Shown: positions 8,174 through 18,772, counted from the first letter of the stretch. The stretch: DNA of 45,390 nucleotides from Gammaproteobacteria bacterium (GCA_024277705.1 JAJRUQ010000100.1:1-45390), one strand, 5' to 3'. A program made the numbers and translations. The notes: generated by a model from the letters alone, not told the origin.

Positions 8174-10780
8174 TTAACCTGCCAGCTGTTCCCTTTGTAC
8201 AGGAACAAACCTCAGTTCCGTACCATTGGCTGTAATTTCAATGGTATCACCCGGCAGATACTCGCCTTTTAACAGCATCTGAGATAATGGATTTTCCAGA
8301 TATTGCTGGATCGCCCGTTTCAGTGGCCGCGCACCATACACCGGATCAAAACCTGCATCACCGAGAATATCAATCGCTTCATCAGAAATCTGCAAGGTGT
8401 AATCCAGATCATGCAATCGCTGTTCCAGATGTTGTAACTGGATGGTTGCAATACCGCGAATCTGCGCCTTGCCCAGCGGATGGAAGACCACCGTTTCGTC
8501 AACCCTGTTGATAAATTCCGGCCTGAAATGCTGAGATACGATATCCATCACCACCTGTTTCATGCCATCATAATCGTTACTGGATGCCATTTCCTGAATC
8601 TGCTGTGAACCGAGATTCGAGGTCATAATAATAACCGTGTTTCTAAAATCAACCGTGCGACCCTGGCTGTCAGTCAGGCGACCGTCATCAAGCACTTGCA
8701 ATAATATATTAAACACATCAGGGTGTGCTTTTTCAATTTCATCCAGCAAAATAACAGAATAAGGTTTACGTCGGACCGCCTCGGTCAGATGCCCGCCTTC
8801 TTCATAACCCACATACCCCGGTGGCGCACCAATGAGGCGTGACACCGCATGTTTTTCCATATATTCAGACATATCCAGCCGGATCATGGCATCTTCTGTA
8901 TCAAACATGAATTTTGCCAGCGCCTTGGTCAGTTCGGTTTTACCCACCCCGGTAGGGCCGAAAAACATGAAGGAACCGTTAGGTTTACTCGGATCAGACA
9001 AGCCCGCACGTGAACGGCGAATCGCATTGGCAACCGCGGTTACCGCTTCTTCCTGACCAACAACCTGGGCACCGATTTCCTGTTCCATGCGCAACAGTTT
9101 TTCCTGTTCACCTTCCAGCATCTTGCTCACAGGTATACCGGTCCAGCGCGAAACAATTTCTGCCACTTCATCACTGTTCACTTTATTACGTAACAGCTGT
9201 GACTTATTGTCGCGTGCCAGTTCAGCTTCTGCCACCTGCGAAATCTGCGACTCCAGCTCAGGAATCAGGCCGTACTGCAATTCTGACATACGCGCCAGAT
9301 TACCGGCACGATGAGCAACTTCCAGTTCAAGCTTTGCTCTTTCCAGCTCTTCTTTCAAATTCGATGAACCCTGGACAACTAATTTCTCAGCGGTCCACTG
9401 CTCTTCATAATCACCGTATTCTTTTTCCAGCGTTGCCAGTTCCTGCTCAAGATTTTCCAGCCGTTGCAGGGTAGCTTTATCTTTATCTTTTTTCAGCGCT
9501 TCACGTTCAATTTTTAACTGTACGATACGCCGGTCCAGACGATCCATCACTTCCGGTTTGGAATCGATTTCCATACGGATACGACTGGCGGCTTCATCAA
9601 TCAAATCAATCGCCTTGTCCGGTAACTGCCGGTCACTGATATAACGGTGCGACAGGGTGGCCGCTGCCACAATAGCCGGATCGGTTATTTCTACACCATG
9701 ATGAATTTCATAACGCTCTTTCAGGCCGCGTAATATTGCTACCGTGTCTTCAACACTGGGTTCATCAACCTGCACTTTATGGAAACGGCGCTCTAAAGCT
9801 GCATCTTTTTCAATGTACTGGCGATATTCATCCAGCGTGGTAGCCCCGACACAATGTAACTCACCACGAGCCAGTGCCGGCTTTAACATGTTACCGGCAT
9901 CCATGGCTCCTTCCGCTTTACCCGCACCCACCATGGTATGCAGTTCATCAATAAACAGAATAACCTGGCCTTCCTGATGAGACAGATCCTTGAGTACGGC
10001 TTTTAAACGTTCTTCAAATTCACCACGGAATTTAGCACCGGCAATTAATGTCCCCATATCCAGCGAAAGAATACGTTTACTCTTTAATCCCTCAGGAACC
10101 TCGCCATTTAAAATACGTTGTGCCAGGCCTTCAATAATGGCGGTTTTACCCACACCGGGTTCACCGATCAACACCGGATTATTTTTTGTACGGCGCTGCA
10201 ATACCTGAATGGTACGGCGTATTTCTTCATCACGTCCGATCACCGGATCAAGCTTGCCTTCAGCGGCACGTGCACTTAAATCTATGGTGTATTTTTCCAG
10301 TGCCTGTCGATTATCCTCGGCATTAGCATCGCTGACCGTTTCACCACCACGGACACTTTCAATGGCCTGTTCCAGTTTATTTCTGTCGCTGCCGGCGGTT
10401 TTTAATATCTCGCTGACCACCGTTTTAGAATCAGCCAGTGCCAGTAAAAACAGCTCACTGGAAATAAACTGATCATTACGCTGCTGCGCCAGTTTGTCGG
10501 TTTGATTTAATAAACGAATAAGCTCATTGGATAATTGCACATCCCCCTGATGCCCCTGCACCTGCGGCAGGCGGTTGATGGCTTCATTCAGTTTGCTGCT
10601 GATCTCGACCACGTTCGCACCGGTGCTGGAAAGTACCTGCTTTACCGTACTGGTATCCTGATCCAGCAAAGCTTTCAGTACATGGACAGCTTCAATAAAC
10701 TGGTTATCCCTGCCCACTGCCAGTGACTGTGCATCGGATAATGCGGTTTGAAATCGTGTTGTTAATTTATCTGTTCTCAT
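8174..10780 (-). CDS. clpB: ATP-dependent disaggregase ClpB
   Basis: ClpB is the hexameric Hsp100 disaggregase that works with DnaK to rescue aggregated proteins. From the chosen start ([11 protein letters not shown]) it is 868 residues, close to E. coli ClpB. Order: N domain, NBD1 with Walker A GEPGVGKT (206-213, the E. coli position), coiled-coil M domain (about 400-530), and NBD2 with GPTGVGKTE. The frame stays open to an upstream ATG at 10828. That ATG would lie before the predicted transcription start of the sigma-32 promoter at 10830-10857, so the inner ATG is preferred. The neighbouring pgeF-rluD-bamD order is conserved in Pseudomonas. Confidence 0.98.
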   Translation of the reverse strand: MRTDKLTTRFQTALSDAQSLAVGRDNQFIEAVHVLKALLDQDTSTVKQVLSSTGANVVEISSKLNEAINRLPQVQGHQGDVQLSNELIRLLNQTDKLAQQRNDQFISSELFLLALADSKTVVSEILKTAGSDRNKLEQAIESVRGGETVSDANAEDNRQALEKYTIDLSARAAEGKLDPVIGRDEEIRRTIQVLQRRTKNNPVLIGEPGVGKTAIIEGLAQRILNGEVPEGLKSKRILSLDMGTLIAGAKFRGEFEERLKAVLKDLSHQEGQVILFIDELHTMVGAGKAEGAMDAGNMLKPALARGELHCVGATTLDEYRQYIEKDAALERRFHKVQVDEPSVEDTVAILRGLKERYEIHHGVEITDPAIVAAATLSHRYISDRQLPDKAIDLIDEAASRIRMEIDSKPEVMDRLDRRIVQLKIEREALKKDKDKATLQRLENLEQELATLEKEYGDYEEQWTAEKLVVQGSSNLKEELERAKLELEVAHRAGNLARMSELQYGLIPELESQISQVAEAELARDNKSQLLRNKVNSDEVAEIVSRWTGIPVSKMLEGEQEKLLRMEQEIGAQVVGQEEAVTAVANAIRRSRAGLSDPSKPNGSFMFFGPTGVGKTELTKALAKFMFDTEDAMIRLDMSEYMEKHAVSRLIGAPPGYVGYEEGGHLTEAVRRKPYSVILLDEIEKAHPDVFNILLQVLDDGRLTDSQGRTVDFRNTVIIMTSNLGSQQIQEMASSNDYDGMKQVVMDIVSQHFRPEFINRVDETVVFHPLGKAQIRGIATIQLQHLEQRLHDLDYTLQISDEAIDILGDAGFDPVYGARPLKRAIQQYLENPLSQMLLKGEYLPGDTIEITANGTELRFVPVQREQLAG

Positions 10781-10829
10781 GGTTAACCCGTATAAATAAT
10801 TGTTTTGCCTTATGGCGTCTATGAACAAT

Positions 10830-10857
10830 ATATGAGGGCGGTCATGGTGCTTTCAAG
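10830..10857 (-). promoter_or_regulatory. Predicted sigma-32 (RpoH) promoter of clpB
   Basis: On the minus strand, CTTGAAA (10857-10851) is followed after exactly 13 nt by CCTCATAT (10837-10830). This matches the heat-shock consensus CTTGAAA-N11-16-CCCCATNT with one mismatch. Transcription would start near 10822, about 40 nt upstream of the clpB ATG at 10780. RpoH control of clpB is well established in proteobacteria. Confidence 0.8.
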
Positions 10858-10910
10858 TATTTAGCCCGTTGATATGGCTATCCATTGATATACATCAACA
10901 AAACGAGTCA

Positions 10911-11708
10911 TCACTGCATCCAGATTAAACTGGCCATGCGGCCGGTACGGGCGGAACGTCGATAAGAATAAAACCGCGAAGTATCACTATAGGTACAGTA
11001 TTCGCCACCACTGACATTATTGATGCCCAGCATTGACAGTTCATTTCGTGCCAGTTGGTAAATGTCACACAAATAGCGCTGCTCTCTACCCGCCACAAAA
11101 GCATTTTTATTGACTGCGTTTTTTTTGACAAAAGCAGCATACACCTCATCGCCCACTTCAAAAGCTGCCGGTCCGATGGCGGGGCCCAGGCTCACCAGTA
11201 TGTCTTCTGCGCTGGAATGCATGGCCTGTACAGTATTACCGATAATCCCCTGGTGTAATCCACGCCAGCCGGCATGTGCCACCGCAACTTCCGTCATCGC
11301 ACGGTTACAGAAAAAAACCGGTAAACAGTCCGCCGTAAGCACTGTACAGACAATGCCTGGCTCATCGCTGGTACAGGCATCCGCTTTTATCATTGAGCCG
11401 GGGTTATTACTGAATGCAGCCTTTGCGCGATACACTTTATTACTGTGCACCTGTTCAAGCCAGACCGGTGCAGACGGCAGTGCCAGTTGCTGACAGAGTT
11501 GCTCACGATTATCCTGCACGGCTTTTTCCTCATCAGCCACATGTGTCGCCAGATTAAAACAGGCAAAATCGCCACGGCTATAGCCACCGGTTTTCAATGT
11601 GGTTAAGGCATGTACCTGAAAGTGATGGCTGTCGACACTTGCTACCGTGCCGTCTGGCTGCGGCCAGTGTACCTGCAGATAGTCCGGCAGGTGGCTGATG
11701 TCATTCAT
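10911..11708 (-). CDS. pgeF: Peptidoglycan editing factor PgeF (YfiH/LACC1 family)
   Basis: A 265-residue protein of the YfiH/DUF152 family. The E. coli member is reported to prevent misincorporation of amino acids into peptidoglycan stems, and related proteins act as purine nucleoside phosphorylases. The zinc-site residues are present: H88 in WLEQVHSNK, C128 in TADCLPV and H145 in VAHAGWRG. The start overlaps the end of rluD by 8 bp, which indicates translational coupling. The clpB-pgeF-rluD order is the usual gammaproteobacterial one. Confidence 0.95.
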   Translation of the reverse strand: MNDISHLPDYLQVHWPQPDGTVASVDSHHFQVHALTTLKTGGYSRGDFACFNLATHVADEEKAVQDNREQLCQQLALPSAPVWLEQVHSNKVYRAKAAFSNNPGSMIKADACTSDEPGIVCTVLTADCLPVFFCNRAMTEVAVAHAGWRGLHQGIIGNTVQAMHSSAEDILVSLGPAIGPAAFEVGDEVYAAFVKKNAVNKNAFVAGREQRYLCDIYQLARNELSMLGINNVSGGEYCTYSDTSRFYSYRRSARTGRMASLIWMQ

Positions 11709-12660
11709 TTGCTTCCAGGTCGTCCTGCAATAAAGTAATCAGATGTGACATATCTTCAGGCAAAGGGGCTTCAAAACTGACTTCATCACCATGCGAAGGA
11801 TGGGCAAAAGATAATTTCCAGGCATGCAGTGCCTGTCGCTTGAATTTCTGCAGATATTCAAGCAGTTCTTTTGATGCCCCGGCGGGATTCCGGTGCCGCC
11901 CGGCATAAACCTGGTCACCAACAATCGGATGACGTAAATAACTCATATGTACACGAATCTGGTGGGTACGGCCGGTTTCCAGCTGCACTTTGACATGGCT
12001 ATGCTCTCGAAAACGCTGCAATAACCGGTAATGCGTTACCGCTGCACGACCATTTTCTCTGACCGCCATTTTAATTCTGTCGCGTGGATGCCGCCCCACA
12101 GGTTGGTCAACCATTCCACCACCGGTCATCACACCGAAAACCAGTGCCTGATATTGCCGCAATACATCATGTTGTTGAATTTGTGCGACCAGATTTTTAT
12201 GTGCCGCAAGGTTACGTGCTACCACCATTAATCCCGTGGTGTCTTTATCCAGACGGTGCACAATACCGGCACGTGGCACCTCTGACAGTGACTCATCAAA
12301 ATACAGCAACGCATTCTGCAGCGTGCCGGAATAATGACCTGCAGCCGGATGCACCACTAAATCAGCCGGTTTGTTAACCACAATAATATCTTCGTCCTGA
12401 AAAATAATATTCAGCGGAATATCTTCAGCTTCACAGTCTAGTGCTGATTCAATATTTTGTGCGGTGAGCTGTAACTGCTCATCACCAATCAGTTTATTTT
12501 TTGGTTTCGCTGTTTTTCCGTTCACCAGCACCTGACCCTGCTCTATCCAGAGCTTCAGCCGGCTACGTGAATATTCAGGAAATAGTTCCGCCAACGCCAC
12601 ATCAAGGCGTTTACCGGCCACTTCTTCGGTTAAATTTTTAATTATTGGTGTTTCAGACAT
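11701..12660 (-). CDS. rluD: 23S rRNA pseudouridine synthase RluD
   Basis: RluD makes pseudouridines 1911, 1915 and 1917 in helix 69 of 23S rRNA. The 319-residue protein has an N-terminal S4 RNA-binding domain (KRLDVALAELFPEYSRSRLK) and a catalytic domain with GIVHRLDKDTTGLMVVAR. The catalytic Asp is D138. Its position next to bamD and pgeF is the standard context that separates RluD from RluA and RluC. It is divergent from bamD with an 80-bp shared upstream region, and overlaps pgeF by 8 bp. Confidence 0.95.
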   Translation of the reverse strand: MSETPIIKNLTEEVAGKRLDVALAELFPEYSRSRLKLWIEQGQVLVNGKTAKPKNKLIGDEQLQLTAQNIESALDCEAEDIPLNIIFQDEDIIVVNKPADLVVHPAAGHYSGTLQNALLYFDESLSEVPRAGIVHRLDKDTTGLMVVARNLAAHKNLVAQIQQHDVLRQYQALVFGVMTGGGMVDQPVGRHPRDRIKMAVRENGRAAVTHYRLLQRFREHSHVKVQLETGRTHQIRVHMSYLRHPIVGDQVYAGRHRNPAGASKELLEYLQKFKRQALHAWKLSFAHPSHGDEVSFEAPLPEDMSHLITLLQDDLEANE

Positions 12661-12743
12661 ACGCCCTCAGTGCGAACCTGGTTATAATACATATTCTGTT
12701 TCACATTCTAACGAATTATTGACAATAATCTGAATTATCTTTG

Positions 12744-13568
12744 ATGCGCTATCTACTCCTTATACTTATTTCTTCTGTTTTATTCGCCTGTGCAGGTTCT
12801 GACAAAGACGAAACGGCAGGTTTTTCAGCTAAAGAACTCTATGATGAAGCCCAGTTTGCCATTGAGGCCGCCGAATTTGAAACGGCGGTAAAGCACCTGG
12901 AAACACTGGAGGCACGTTATCCGTTTGATCCCTACGCAAAACAGGCCCAGCTGGAGATTGCCTATGCGTATTACAAGTTTGATGAGCTGGATCAGGCCAC
13001 CAGTGCGGTAGAACGTTTTGCCCGCCTTCATCCGCGTGACTCACACATGGATTATGTGTATTACCTGAAAGGTTTAATTAACTTTAACCGTGGCCAGGGT
13101 TTGCTCGATGACTGGTTTCCACGTACACCTTCACGACACGACCCGGCTGTACTGGAACAGGCCTTTAATGATTTTTCTACCCTGGTTCGCCGGTACCCGA
13201 ACAGCATTTATGCCGGTGACGCTCATCAACGAATGATTTATTTACGCAACCAGCTGGCGGAAAAAGAAATTTTAATTGCCGAGTTTTATATTGAGCGAAA
13301 ATCATGGTTATCGGCAGCAAAACGTGCCAAAGCAGTTATTGTCCGTTTTCCCAACACTATCTGGACCAAACGGGCGCTGGAAATAATGCTGTTATCGTAT
13401 CAGCAACTGGAACTCACTGATCTGGCAGCGGATACCCGGCGTATTATTGAATATAATGATTTCTCGGAAATCTCCAATACGATAGAACCGGAAAAATACG
13501 GCAAAACACCTGCGTCAGCCTTGCCAGCACATGAACATGAGCAGCTCAACACTGGTCCCCATCCTTAA
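12744..13568 (+). CDS. bamD: Outer-membrane assembly lipoprotein BamD
   Basis: BamD is the essential lipoprotein partner of BamA in outer-membrane protein insertion. From ATG 12744 the protein has 274 residues. A short signal peptide ends in the lipobox LFAC, so C16 would be acylated. TPR repeats follow (ELYDEAQFAIEAAEFETAVKHLE and onward) with the BamD/ComL-typical YYLKGLINFNRGQ. A TTG directly before the ATG would add one residue and is less likely. No strong Shine-Dalgarno sequence is seen. TATAAT at 12683-12688 in the gap to rluD could be its -10 element, without a good -35. Confidence 0.95.
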   Translation: MRYLLLILISSVLFACAGSDKDETAGFSAKELYDEAQFAIEAAEFETAVKHLETLEARYPFDPYAKQAQLEIAYAYYKFDELDQATSAVERFARLHPRDSHMDYVYYLKGLINFNRGQGLLDDWFPRTPSRHDPAVLEQAFNDFSTLVRRYPNSIYAGDAHQRMIYLRNQLAEKEILIAEFYIERKSWLSAAKRAKAVIVRFPNTIWTKRALEIMLLSYQQLELTDLAADTRRIIEYNDFSEISNTIEPEKYGKTPASALPAHEHEQLNTGPHP

Positions 13569-13616
13569 ACAAGGCGAAGTACGCAAAATGCCGTGTCACA
13601 AAAATATAACTTAATT

Positions 13617-13828
13617 CACTACTATCCCGTTAACTATGAGAGACATGGGTTACAGGTTTTTGCTGAGACTGTATGCCGCATGAACGCGGCATTCGAGCCC
13701 ACATGGATGTGTTTACAGCGTGTCTCAGCAAAAGTCTGGCATTCATGTCGGACTCAGTGGGTAACTCAAACCATTACATATGAGCCATCTCAGAGCAGTT
13801 GCATGTAAAGTTAACGGGATAGTAATGA
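13617..13828. mobile_element. MITE-like element with 8-bp target duplication
   Basis: A 212-bp non-coding element. Its ends are inverted: CACTACTATCCCGTTAACT at the left (13617-13635) and the complement AGTTAACGGGATAGT at the right (13809-13823) plus a few bases. It is flanked exactly by the direct repeat ACTTAATT at 13609-13616 and 13829-13836. Inside is a second perfect inverted pair, TTTTGCTGAGAC (from about 13658) and GTCTCAGCAAAA (from about 13723), and a small hairpin GCCGC...GCGGC near 13674-13690. No transposase is encoded. The right target copy runs into the nadE stop codon. Confidence 0.8.
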
Positions 13829-13834
13829 ACTTAA

Positions 13835-15529
13835 TTATTTTCTGCGATAAGCCGAAGTAATCGGATAACGCCGGTCACGGCCGAAGGCACGGCGTGTTAT
13901 TCGAATACCCGGTGCCGACTGCCGACGTTTGTGTTCATTACGCTGCACCATAGCGATAACCTGTAATACGGTTTCACGATCGATGCCTTCCGCTGCAATG
14001 TCATCAATGGTTTTATCCTGTTCCACTGACAATTCAAGAATTCTGTCCAGCACCGCATAATCAGGCAATGAGTCCTGGTCACATTGATCCTCTCTGAGTT
14101 CAGCCGTGGGCGCCCGTGTTAACACACGTTCCGGAATAACCGGTGACAGACGGTTCCGGTAGTGACACAGCTGATAGACCCGTGTTTTGCAGACGTCTTT
14201 TATCGGCGCAAAACCACCGCACATATCACCGTACAACGTGGCATAGCCAACTGCCATTTCACTTTTATTGCCGGTAGTTAATACCATGCGCCCGGTTTTG
14301 TTTGATATTGCCATCAGCAGCAAGCCACGGCAGCGAGCCTGAATATTTTCTTCAGTAGTATCGGCATCAGCACCGTCAAACACCGGCGCAAGTGCATTGA
14401 GAAAACCGGTAAACAGCTCTTCAATCGCAATCACATCATATTTGACTGCCAGACATTCTGCCTGTTCCCGTGCATCATGAAGGCTCATGTCCGCAGTATA
14501 ACGAGAAGGCATCATTACTGCATGCACCTGCTCAGAACCCAGAGCGTCTACAGCAATCGCCAGTGTTAAAGCCGAATCCACCCCGCCGGACAAACCGATA
14601 ACAACACCGCTGAATCCATTTTGCTTAACAAAGTCACGAACACCGGTCACCAGTGCTTTATATATGGCGGCATCACCATCTATATTTTCATTATTGTTAT
14701 GGCTTATGTTTACCTCACGGGCAGCCAGCGTCAATCGGATGATATCAGTTTCAAATAACTTCGCCCGCTGTATTAATTGTCCGCACCGGTCTATCAGCAA
14801 AGAATCCCCGTCAAAGATCAGCTCATCCTGGCCACCGGTCATATTGAGATACATAATGGGCAGATCAAACTGCTGCGCATAGCGCTGCAATACTGCCAGG
14901 CGTTCTTCGTGTTTATTGACATGAAAAGGAGAAGCATTCAGTACCAGAACTGCATTCGCTCCGTCTGCCAGTGTTTTTGCCACCACGGCTTCCTGCCAGA
15001 CATCTTCACAGATAAGCAAAGCTATTTTTTGTCCTTTAATTTCAAGCAGTGTGTTGTTACTTCCACTGATAAAGTAACGCTGCTCGTCAAAAACGGAGTA
15101 ATTGGGCAGTGACTGTTTGAAATACGTTTGTTTTATCTCACCATTAACCAGATATATCGCCGCATTATACAATTCAACATGGTGAGGTTCAGTCCTGCCG
15201 GCAGCCATAATGTTGTTATTACTGCCGTTTGAGTGTTTCTCCACCGGCAGACCAAAAACCACTCTGGTTGCTATCTCGCTTTGTGCCAGCACCTGCTGGA
15301 TTCGCCGGCATTCACTTTTCGCCTGCGATAAAAAACCTTCCCTGTATAACAGATCTTCGGGCGGATAACCAACCAGCGCCAGTTCGGGAAACACCACAAG
15401 ATCGGCTCCCTGCGAACAGTGACTCAGACATGTTTTGATAATGCTATCGGCATTATTTTTTATATCTCCAACCTGAAAACGGTCCTGTACCAATACGATG
15501 TTTATCGGTGAAAACGATTGAGTATTCAT
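13835..15529 (-). CDS. nadE: Glutamine-dependent NAD+ synthetase
   Basis: NadE amidates deamido-NAD to NAD using glutamine. The 564-residue protein fuses an N-terminal nitrilase-type glutaminase with triad E49 (FPELALVG), K138 (FKQSLPNY) and C174 (LLICEDVW) to a C-terminal ATP-pyrophosphatase domain. The P-loop is SGGVDS (314-319), and GNKSEMAVGYATLYGD follows. The TAA stop lies at the junction with the MITE-like element. Convergent with bamD and divergent from pilS. Confidence 0.97.
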   Translation of the reverse strand: MNTQSFSPINIVLVQDRFQVGDIKNNADSIIKTCLSHCSQGADLVVFPELALVGYPPEDLLYREGFLSQAKSECRRIQQVLAQSEIATRVVFGLPVEKHSNGSNNNIMAAGRTEPHHVELYNAAIYLVNGEIKQTYFKQSLPNYSVFDEQRYFISGSNNTLLEIKGQKIALLICEDVWQEAVVAKTLADGANAVLVLNASPFHVNKHEERLAVLQRYAQQFDLPIMYLNMTGGQDELIFDGDSLLIDRCGQLIQRAKLFETDIIRLTLAAREVNISHNNNENIDGDAAIYKALVTGVRDFVKQNGFSGVVIGLSGGVDSALTLAIAVDALGSEQVHAVMMPSRYTADMSLHDAREQAECLAVKYDVIAIEELFTGFLNALAPVFDGADADTTEENIQARCRGLLLMAISNKTGRMVLTTGNKSEMAVGYATLYGDMCGGFAPIKDVCKTRVYQLCHYRNRLSPVIPERVLTRAPTAELREDQCDQDSLPDYAVLDRILELSVEQDKTIDDIAAEGIDRETVLQVIAMVQRNEHKRRQSAPGIRITRRAFGRDRRYPITSAYRRK

Positions 15530-15755
15530 AAAAGCCTGTATAAATAGAGATGATTACTGATGACTAACCGGGTCCGGAACGCTCCTGATTAACAATCTCT
15601 CGTATTTTAACATGTTGCCTTTACATATTTTCAGCATTGCACTTAATGATAAAAAAATACAAAGCAGTAGAAGTATTCATGAGAAACAACGATATTCATA
15701 AAATACCCCGTCAAACAGCTATACTGTAGGTCAGTAAAAAAACAAGCATAAACAC

Positions 15756-17393
15756 GTGCCAAAATACCCGTCCAACAATTTACAAAGCGACACTTTCCAC
15801 AGCACACCGGATGACTGGTATCGCCTGCGTCTGTTTAATTATTTCCGTGGCTCTCTGGCACTTTTTTTTATTGCCCTGTATTTAAACGGCTGGCTGGTGC
15901 AACTGATACCGGCCAGCCGGTTTCACACTGAATTATTTATTACCACGTCAATCCTTTATTTAATTGCCAGTATTTTTTTTATCACGGGTATTATCCGGCA
16001 AAAGCCGGGATTGCATACTCAGGTTATTGTACAGACCCTGATTGATATCTCCTGCATCATCATTTTAATGCACGCCACTGGTGGCATTAGAAGTGGCCTT
16101 GGCATGTTGTTAATTATAACAACCTCTATGACCAGTCTGTTTTTACATAAACGTGTCACCATTTTTTTTGCCGCAGTTGCCGCCATTGCGGTCATCGTGG
16201 AACAAATTTATTCACAGTTCCTGGACGTAAAATATTCACCTGCATTTACCCAGGCAGGTCTGCTGGGTATTTTAATTTTCATTTCTGCATTATTAACGAT
16301 ATACACAACAAGAAAGCTGAAAGAGTCTGAAAAACTTGCCGAACAGGCCAGTGCAGAACTGGAAAATATTATACAGATGAATGAACACATCATTCGCAGT
16401 ATGCGCACAGGTATCATCGTAATAAAAAATAACGGTGATATTATTATGGCAAATAACGCCGCCCTGGAATTACTGGGTAACATTAAAGTTGATACACAAA
16501 CAAACATCAAAGACATATCCATAAACCTTTATAAGCGCTTCATTGACTGGAATAATTTTTCTGTACAAAACCATCGGCCGATCGCTCAGCCACAAGGTCT
16601 GCCTGACCTGCAAACAGGTTTCAGCCATATTGAAAAAAGCGCACTGAGCAACAATAAAAACCAGGGGCGAACACTCATTTTCCTGGAAGATGCAACACAG
16701 TTAGCACAACGTTTTCAGCAGGTAAAACTGGCTTCACTGGGTCGACTGACAGCAAGTATTGCACATGAAATCCGTAATCCCCTGGCAGCCATCAATCATG
16801 CTGGACAACTGCTTGGCGAAACATCAACCGATGCTGCTGATAAAAAACTAACCTCCATCATCAATACCCAGGCTCTGCGTTTAAACCAGATTGTTGAAAA
16901 CGTACTGCAACTGTCCAGACAGCAGCGTGGCACACCTGAAGCAATAGATATTCAAGCCTGGCTTATACAGTTTTCCAAAGAGTTTTTATCTACCAATAAA
17001 CTTCAGGAACAACAGATGATTCTGCAAATCAAACCGGCAACGATAAAAATTTTATTTGACTCGGGTCAGCTACACCAGGTGATGTGGAATTTATGCATGA
17101 ACGCAGTCAACCATTCCGAACAGGAACTTACAGCCTTGAAAATCCAGATTACCGGCGCTATTGATAATAGTAGCAAACAACCCTATATCGATATTGCCGA
17201 CAATGGAATCGGCATAAACGAAGAAACACAGTCACATATTTTTGACCCGTTTTTCACTACCAGCGCTGAAGGTACCGGACTGGGTTTATATATCACCAAG
17301 GAAGTAATTGAAAGCAACCGTGCTAAGATACAGTATATATCACCGTCTGCAGGCGGTACCTGTTTCAGAATTTATTTCCAGCAGGCTCAATAA
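15756..17393 (+). CDS. pilS: Sensor histidine kinase PilS
   Basis: PilS is the membrane kinase that controls PilR and so pilin transcription. The 545-residue protein starts with GTG. About six hydrophobic segments span residues 28-185, a PAS-like region lies at about 205-315, and the kinase core follows. The phospho-acceptor is H337 in SIAHEIRNPLAAI, the N-box is near N449, and the ATP-lid glycines are DNGIGI (482-487) and GTGLGL (506-511). pilR starts 14 bp after the stop, so the two form an operon. Three runs of eight T lie in the membrane-coding part (from 15862, 15973 and 16162). Confidence 0.95.
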   Translation: MPKYPSNNLQSDTFHSTPDDWYRLRLFNYFRGSLALFFIALYLNGWLVQLIPASRFHTELFITTSILYLIASIFFITGIIRQKPGLHTQVIVQTLIDISCIIILMHATGGIRSGLGMLLIITTSMTSLFLHKRVTIFFAAVAAIAVIVEQIYSQFLDVKYSPAFTQAGLLGILIFISALLTIYTTRKLKESEKLAEQASAELENIIQMNEHIIRSMRTGIIVIKNNGDIIMANNAALELLGNIKVDTQTNIKDISINLYKRFIDWNNFSVQNHRPIAQPQGLPDLQTGFSHIEKSALSNNKNQGRTLIFLEDATQLAQRFQQVKLASLGRLTASIAHEIRNPLAAINHAGQLLGETSTDAADKKLTSIINTQALRLNQIVENVLQLSRQQRGTPEAIDIQAWLIQFSKEFLSTNKLQEQQMILQIKPATIKILFDSGQLHQVMWNLCMNAVNHSEQELTALKIQITGAIDNSSKQPYIDIADNGIGINEETQSHIFDPFFTTSAEGTGLGLYITKEVIESNRAKIQYISPSAGGTCFRIYFQQAQ

Positions 17394-17407
17394 AAAAACG
17401 CTAAAAT

Positions 17408-18772
17408 ATGGCTATAACAACGAAAAAAGTACTCATTGTTGATGATGAAGCCGACATCTGCGAACTCATCGAAATTACGCTGATGCGTATGGACATCACC
17501 TCACAGTCAGCGCAAAACATCACTGATGCAAAAATCCTGCTTGATACAGAAAGTTTTGATCTGTGTTTAACGGATATGCGATTACCTGATGGTAACGGTA
17601 TAGAACTGGTGGAATATATTCAGGAAAATTTTGCAAGCCTGCCGGTTGCTGTCATCACTGCTCACGGTAATATGGAATCGGCGGTTAAATCATTAAAAGC
17701 CGGCGCCTTTGACTTTGTTTCCAAACCTGTCGACCTTCAAATTTTACGCAATCTGGTTGCCTCGGCAACAGCATTACCCAGTAACACAGACAGCAAAACA
17801 GAAAGCAAAACACCTGACAGTAACCTCATCAGTATTACCGGCAATTCACCTGCGGTACAGTTATTACTGAAAAACATAACAAAACTGGCACGCAATCAGG
17901 CACCTGTTTTTATTCATGGCGAGTCGGGTTCCGGAAAAGAACGCGTGGCACGCATGATACATCAGAGGGGACCGCGCGGTAATGGTCCTTTTGTACCGGT
18001 TAACTGTGGTGCGATACCTGCAGAACTGATGGAAAGTGAATTTTTTGGTCACTTAAAAGGTAGTTTTACCGGTGCACAAACAGACAAAGAAGGTTTATTC
18101 CAGGCCGCCAGTGGCGGCACCCTGTTTCTTGATGAGATAGCTGAACTACCCTTGAATATGCAGGTAAAACTGTTACGAGCTATTCAGGAAAAAGCGATAC
18201 GTACTGTTGGCGGATCACATGAAAAACCAGTAGATGTCAGAATATTAAGTGCCAGCCATAAAAACCTGGTACAACTGGTAGCCGACGGCATTTTTCGTGA
18301 AGATCTCTATTACCGGATCAATGTTATCGAGCTGAGCATTCCCAGCCTGCGTGAAAGAAAAGAAGATATTCCGCTGTTTGTCGAACAGCTGCTCGACAGC
18401 CTGGCAAAAAAAATGGGCATGGATGTACCGGATATTGATGATGACTCCATGACCGCATTACAGGATTATCACTTCCCCGGCAATGTTAGAGAACTTGAAA
18501 ATATACTGGAACGGGCTATCGCCCTCTCCGATGAAAGCACTATTCACAAACAGGATTTACATTTAAAACCAGCAGCTGACAGTTACCAGGCAATTGATAA
18601 TGACGCGCCTGCAGAAACCACTGTAGACCCGATGGATCTAGCCGGTCAGGAACGAAACAGTATTATACAGGCACTGGAACAGACCCGCTGGAACAAAACG
18701 GCAGCAGCAAAACTGCTGGGATTAAGTTTAAGACAACTGCGTTACCGCCTGCAAAAACTTGATATCGAATAG
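17408..18772 (+). CDS. pilR: Sigma-54-dependent response regulator PilR
   Basis: PilR activates pilA from a sigma-54 promoter. The 454-residue protein has a receiver domain with acidic D12/D13, phospho-acceptor D56 and K106. An AAA+ domain carries Walker A GESGSGKE (171-178), the sigma-54 contact loop GSFTGA (218-223) and Walker B LFLDE (239-243). A Fis-type helix-turn-helix ends the protein (KTAAAKLLGLSLRQLRYRL). Two sigma-54 promoters ahead of pilin genes at 25026 and 25955 are the obvious targets. The sulfatase-fold genes in between could be further targets, but no -24/-12 site was recognised there. Confidence 0.96.
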   Translation: MAITTKKVLIVDDEADICELIEITLMRMDITSQSAQNITDAKILLDTESFDLCLTDMRLPDGNGIELVEYIQENFASLPVAVITAHGNMESAVKSLKAGAFDFVSKPVDLQILRNLVASATALPSNTDSKTESKTPDSNLISITGNSPAVQLLLKNITKLARNQAPVFIHGESGSGKERVARMIHQRGPRGNGPFVPVNCGAIPAELMESEFFGHLKGSFTGAQTDKEGLFQAASGGTLFLDEIAELPLNMQVKLLRAIQEKAIRTVGGSHEKPVDVRILSASHKNLVQLVADGIFREDLYYRINVIELSIPSLRERKEDIPLFVEQLLDSLAKKMGMDVPDIDDDSMTALQDYHFPGNVRELENILERAIALSDESTIHKQDLHLKPAADSYQAIDNDAPAETTVDPMDLAGQERNSIIQALEQTRWNKTAAAKLLGLSLRQLRYRLQKLDIE

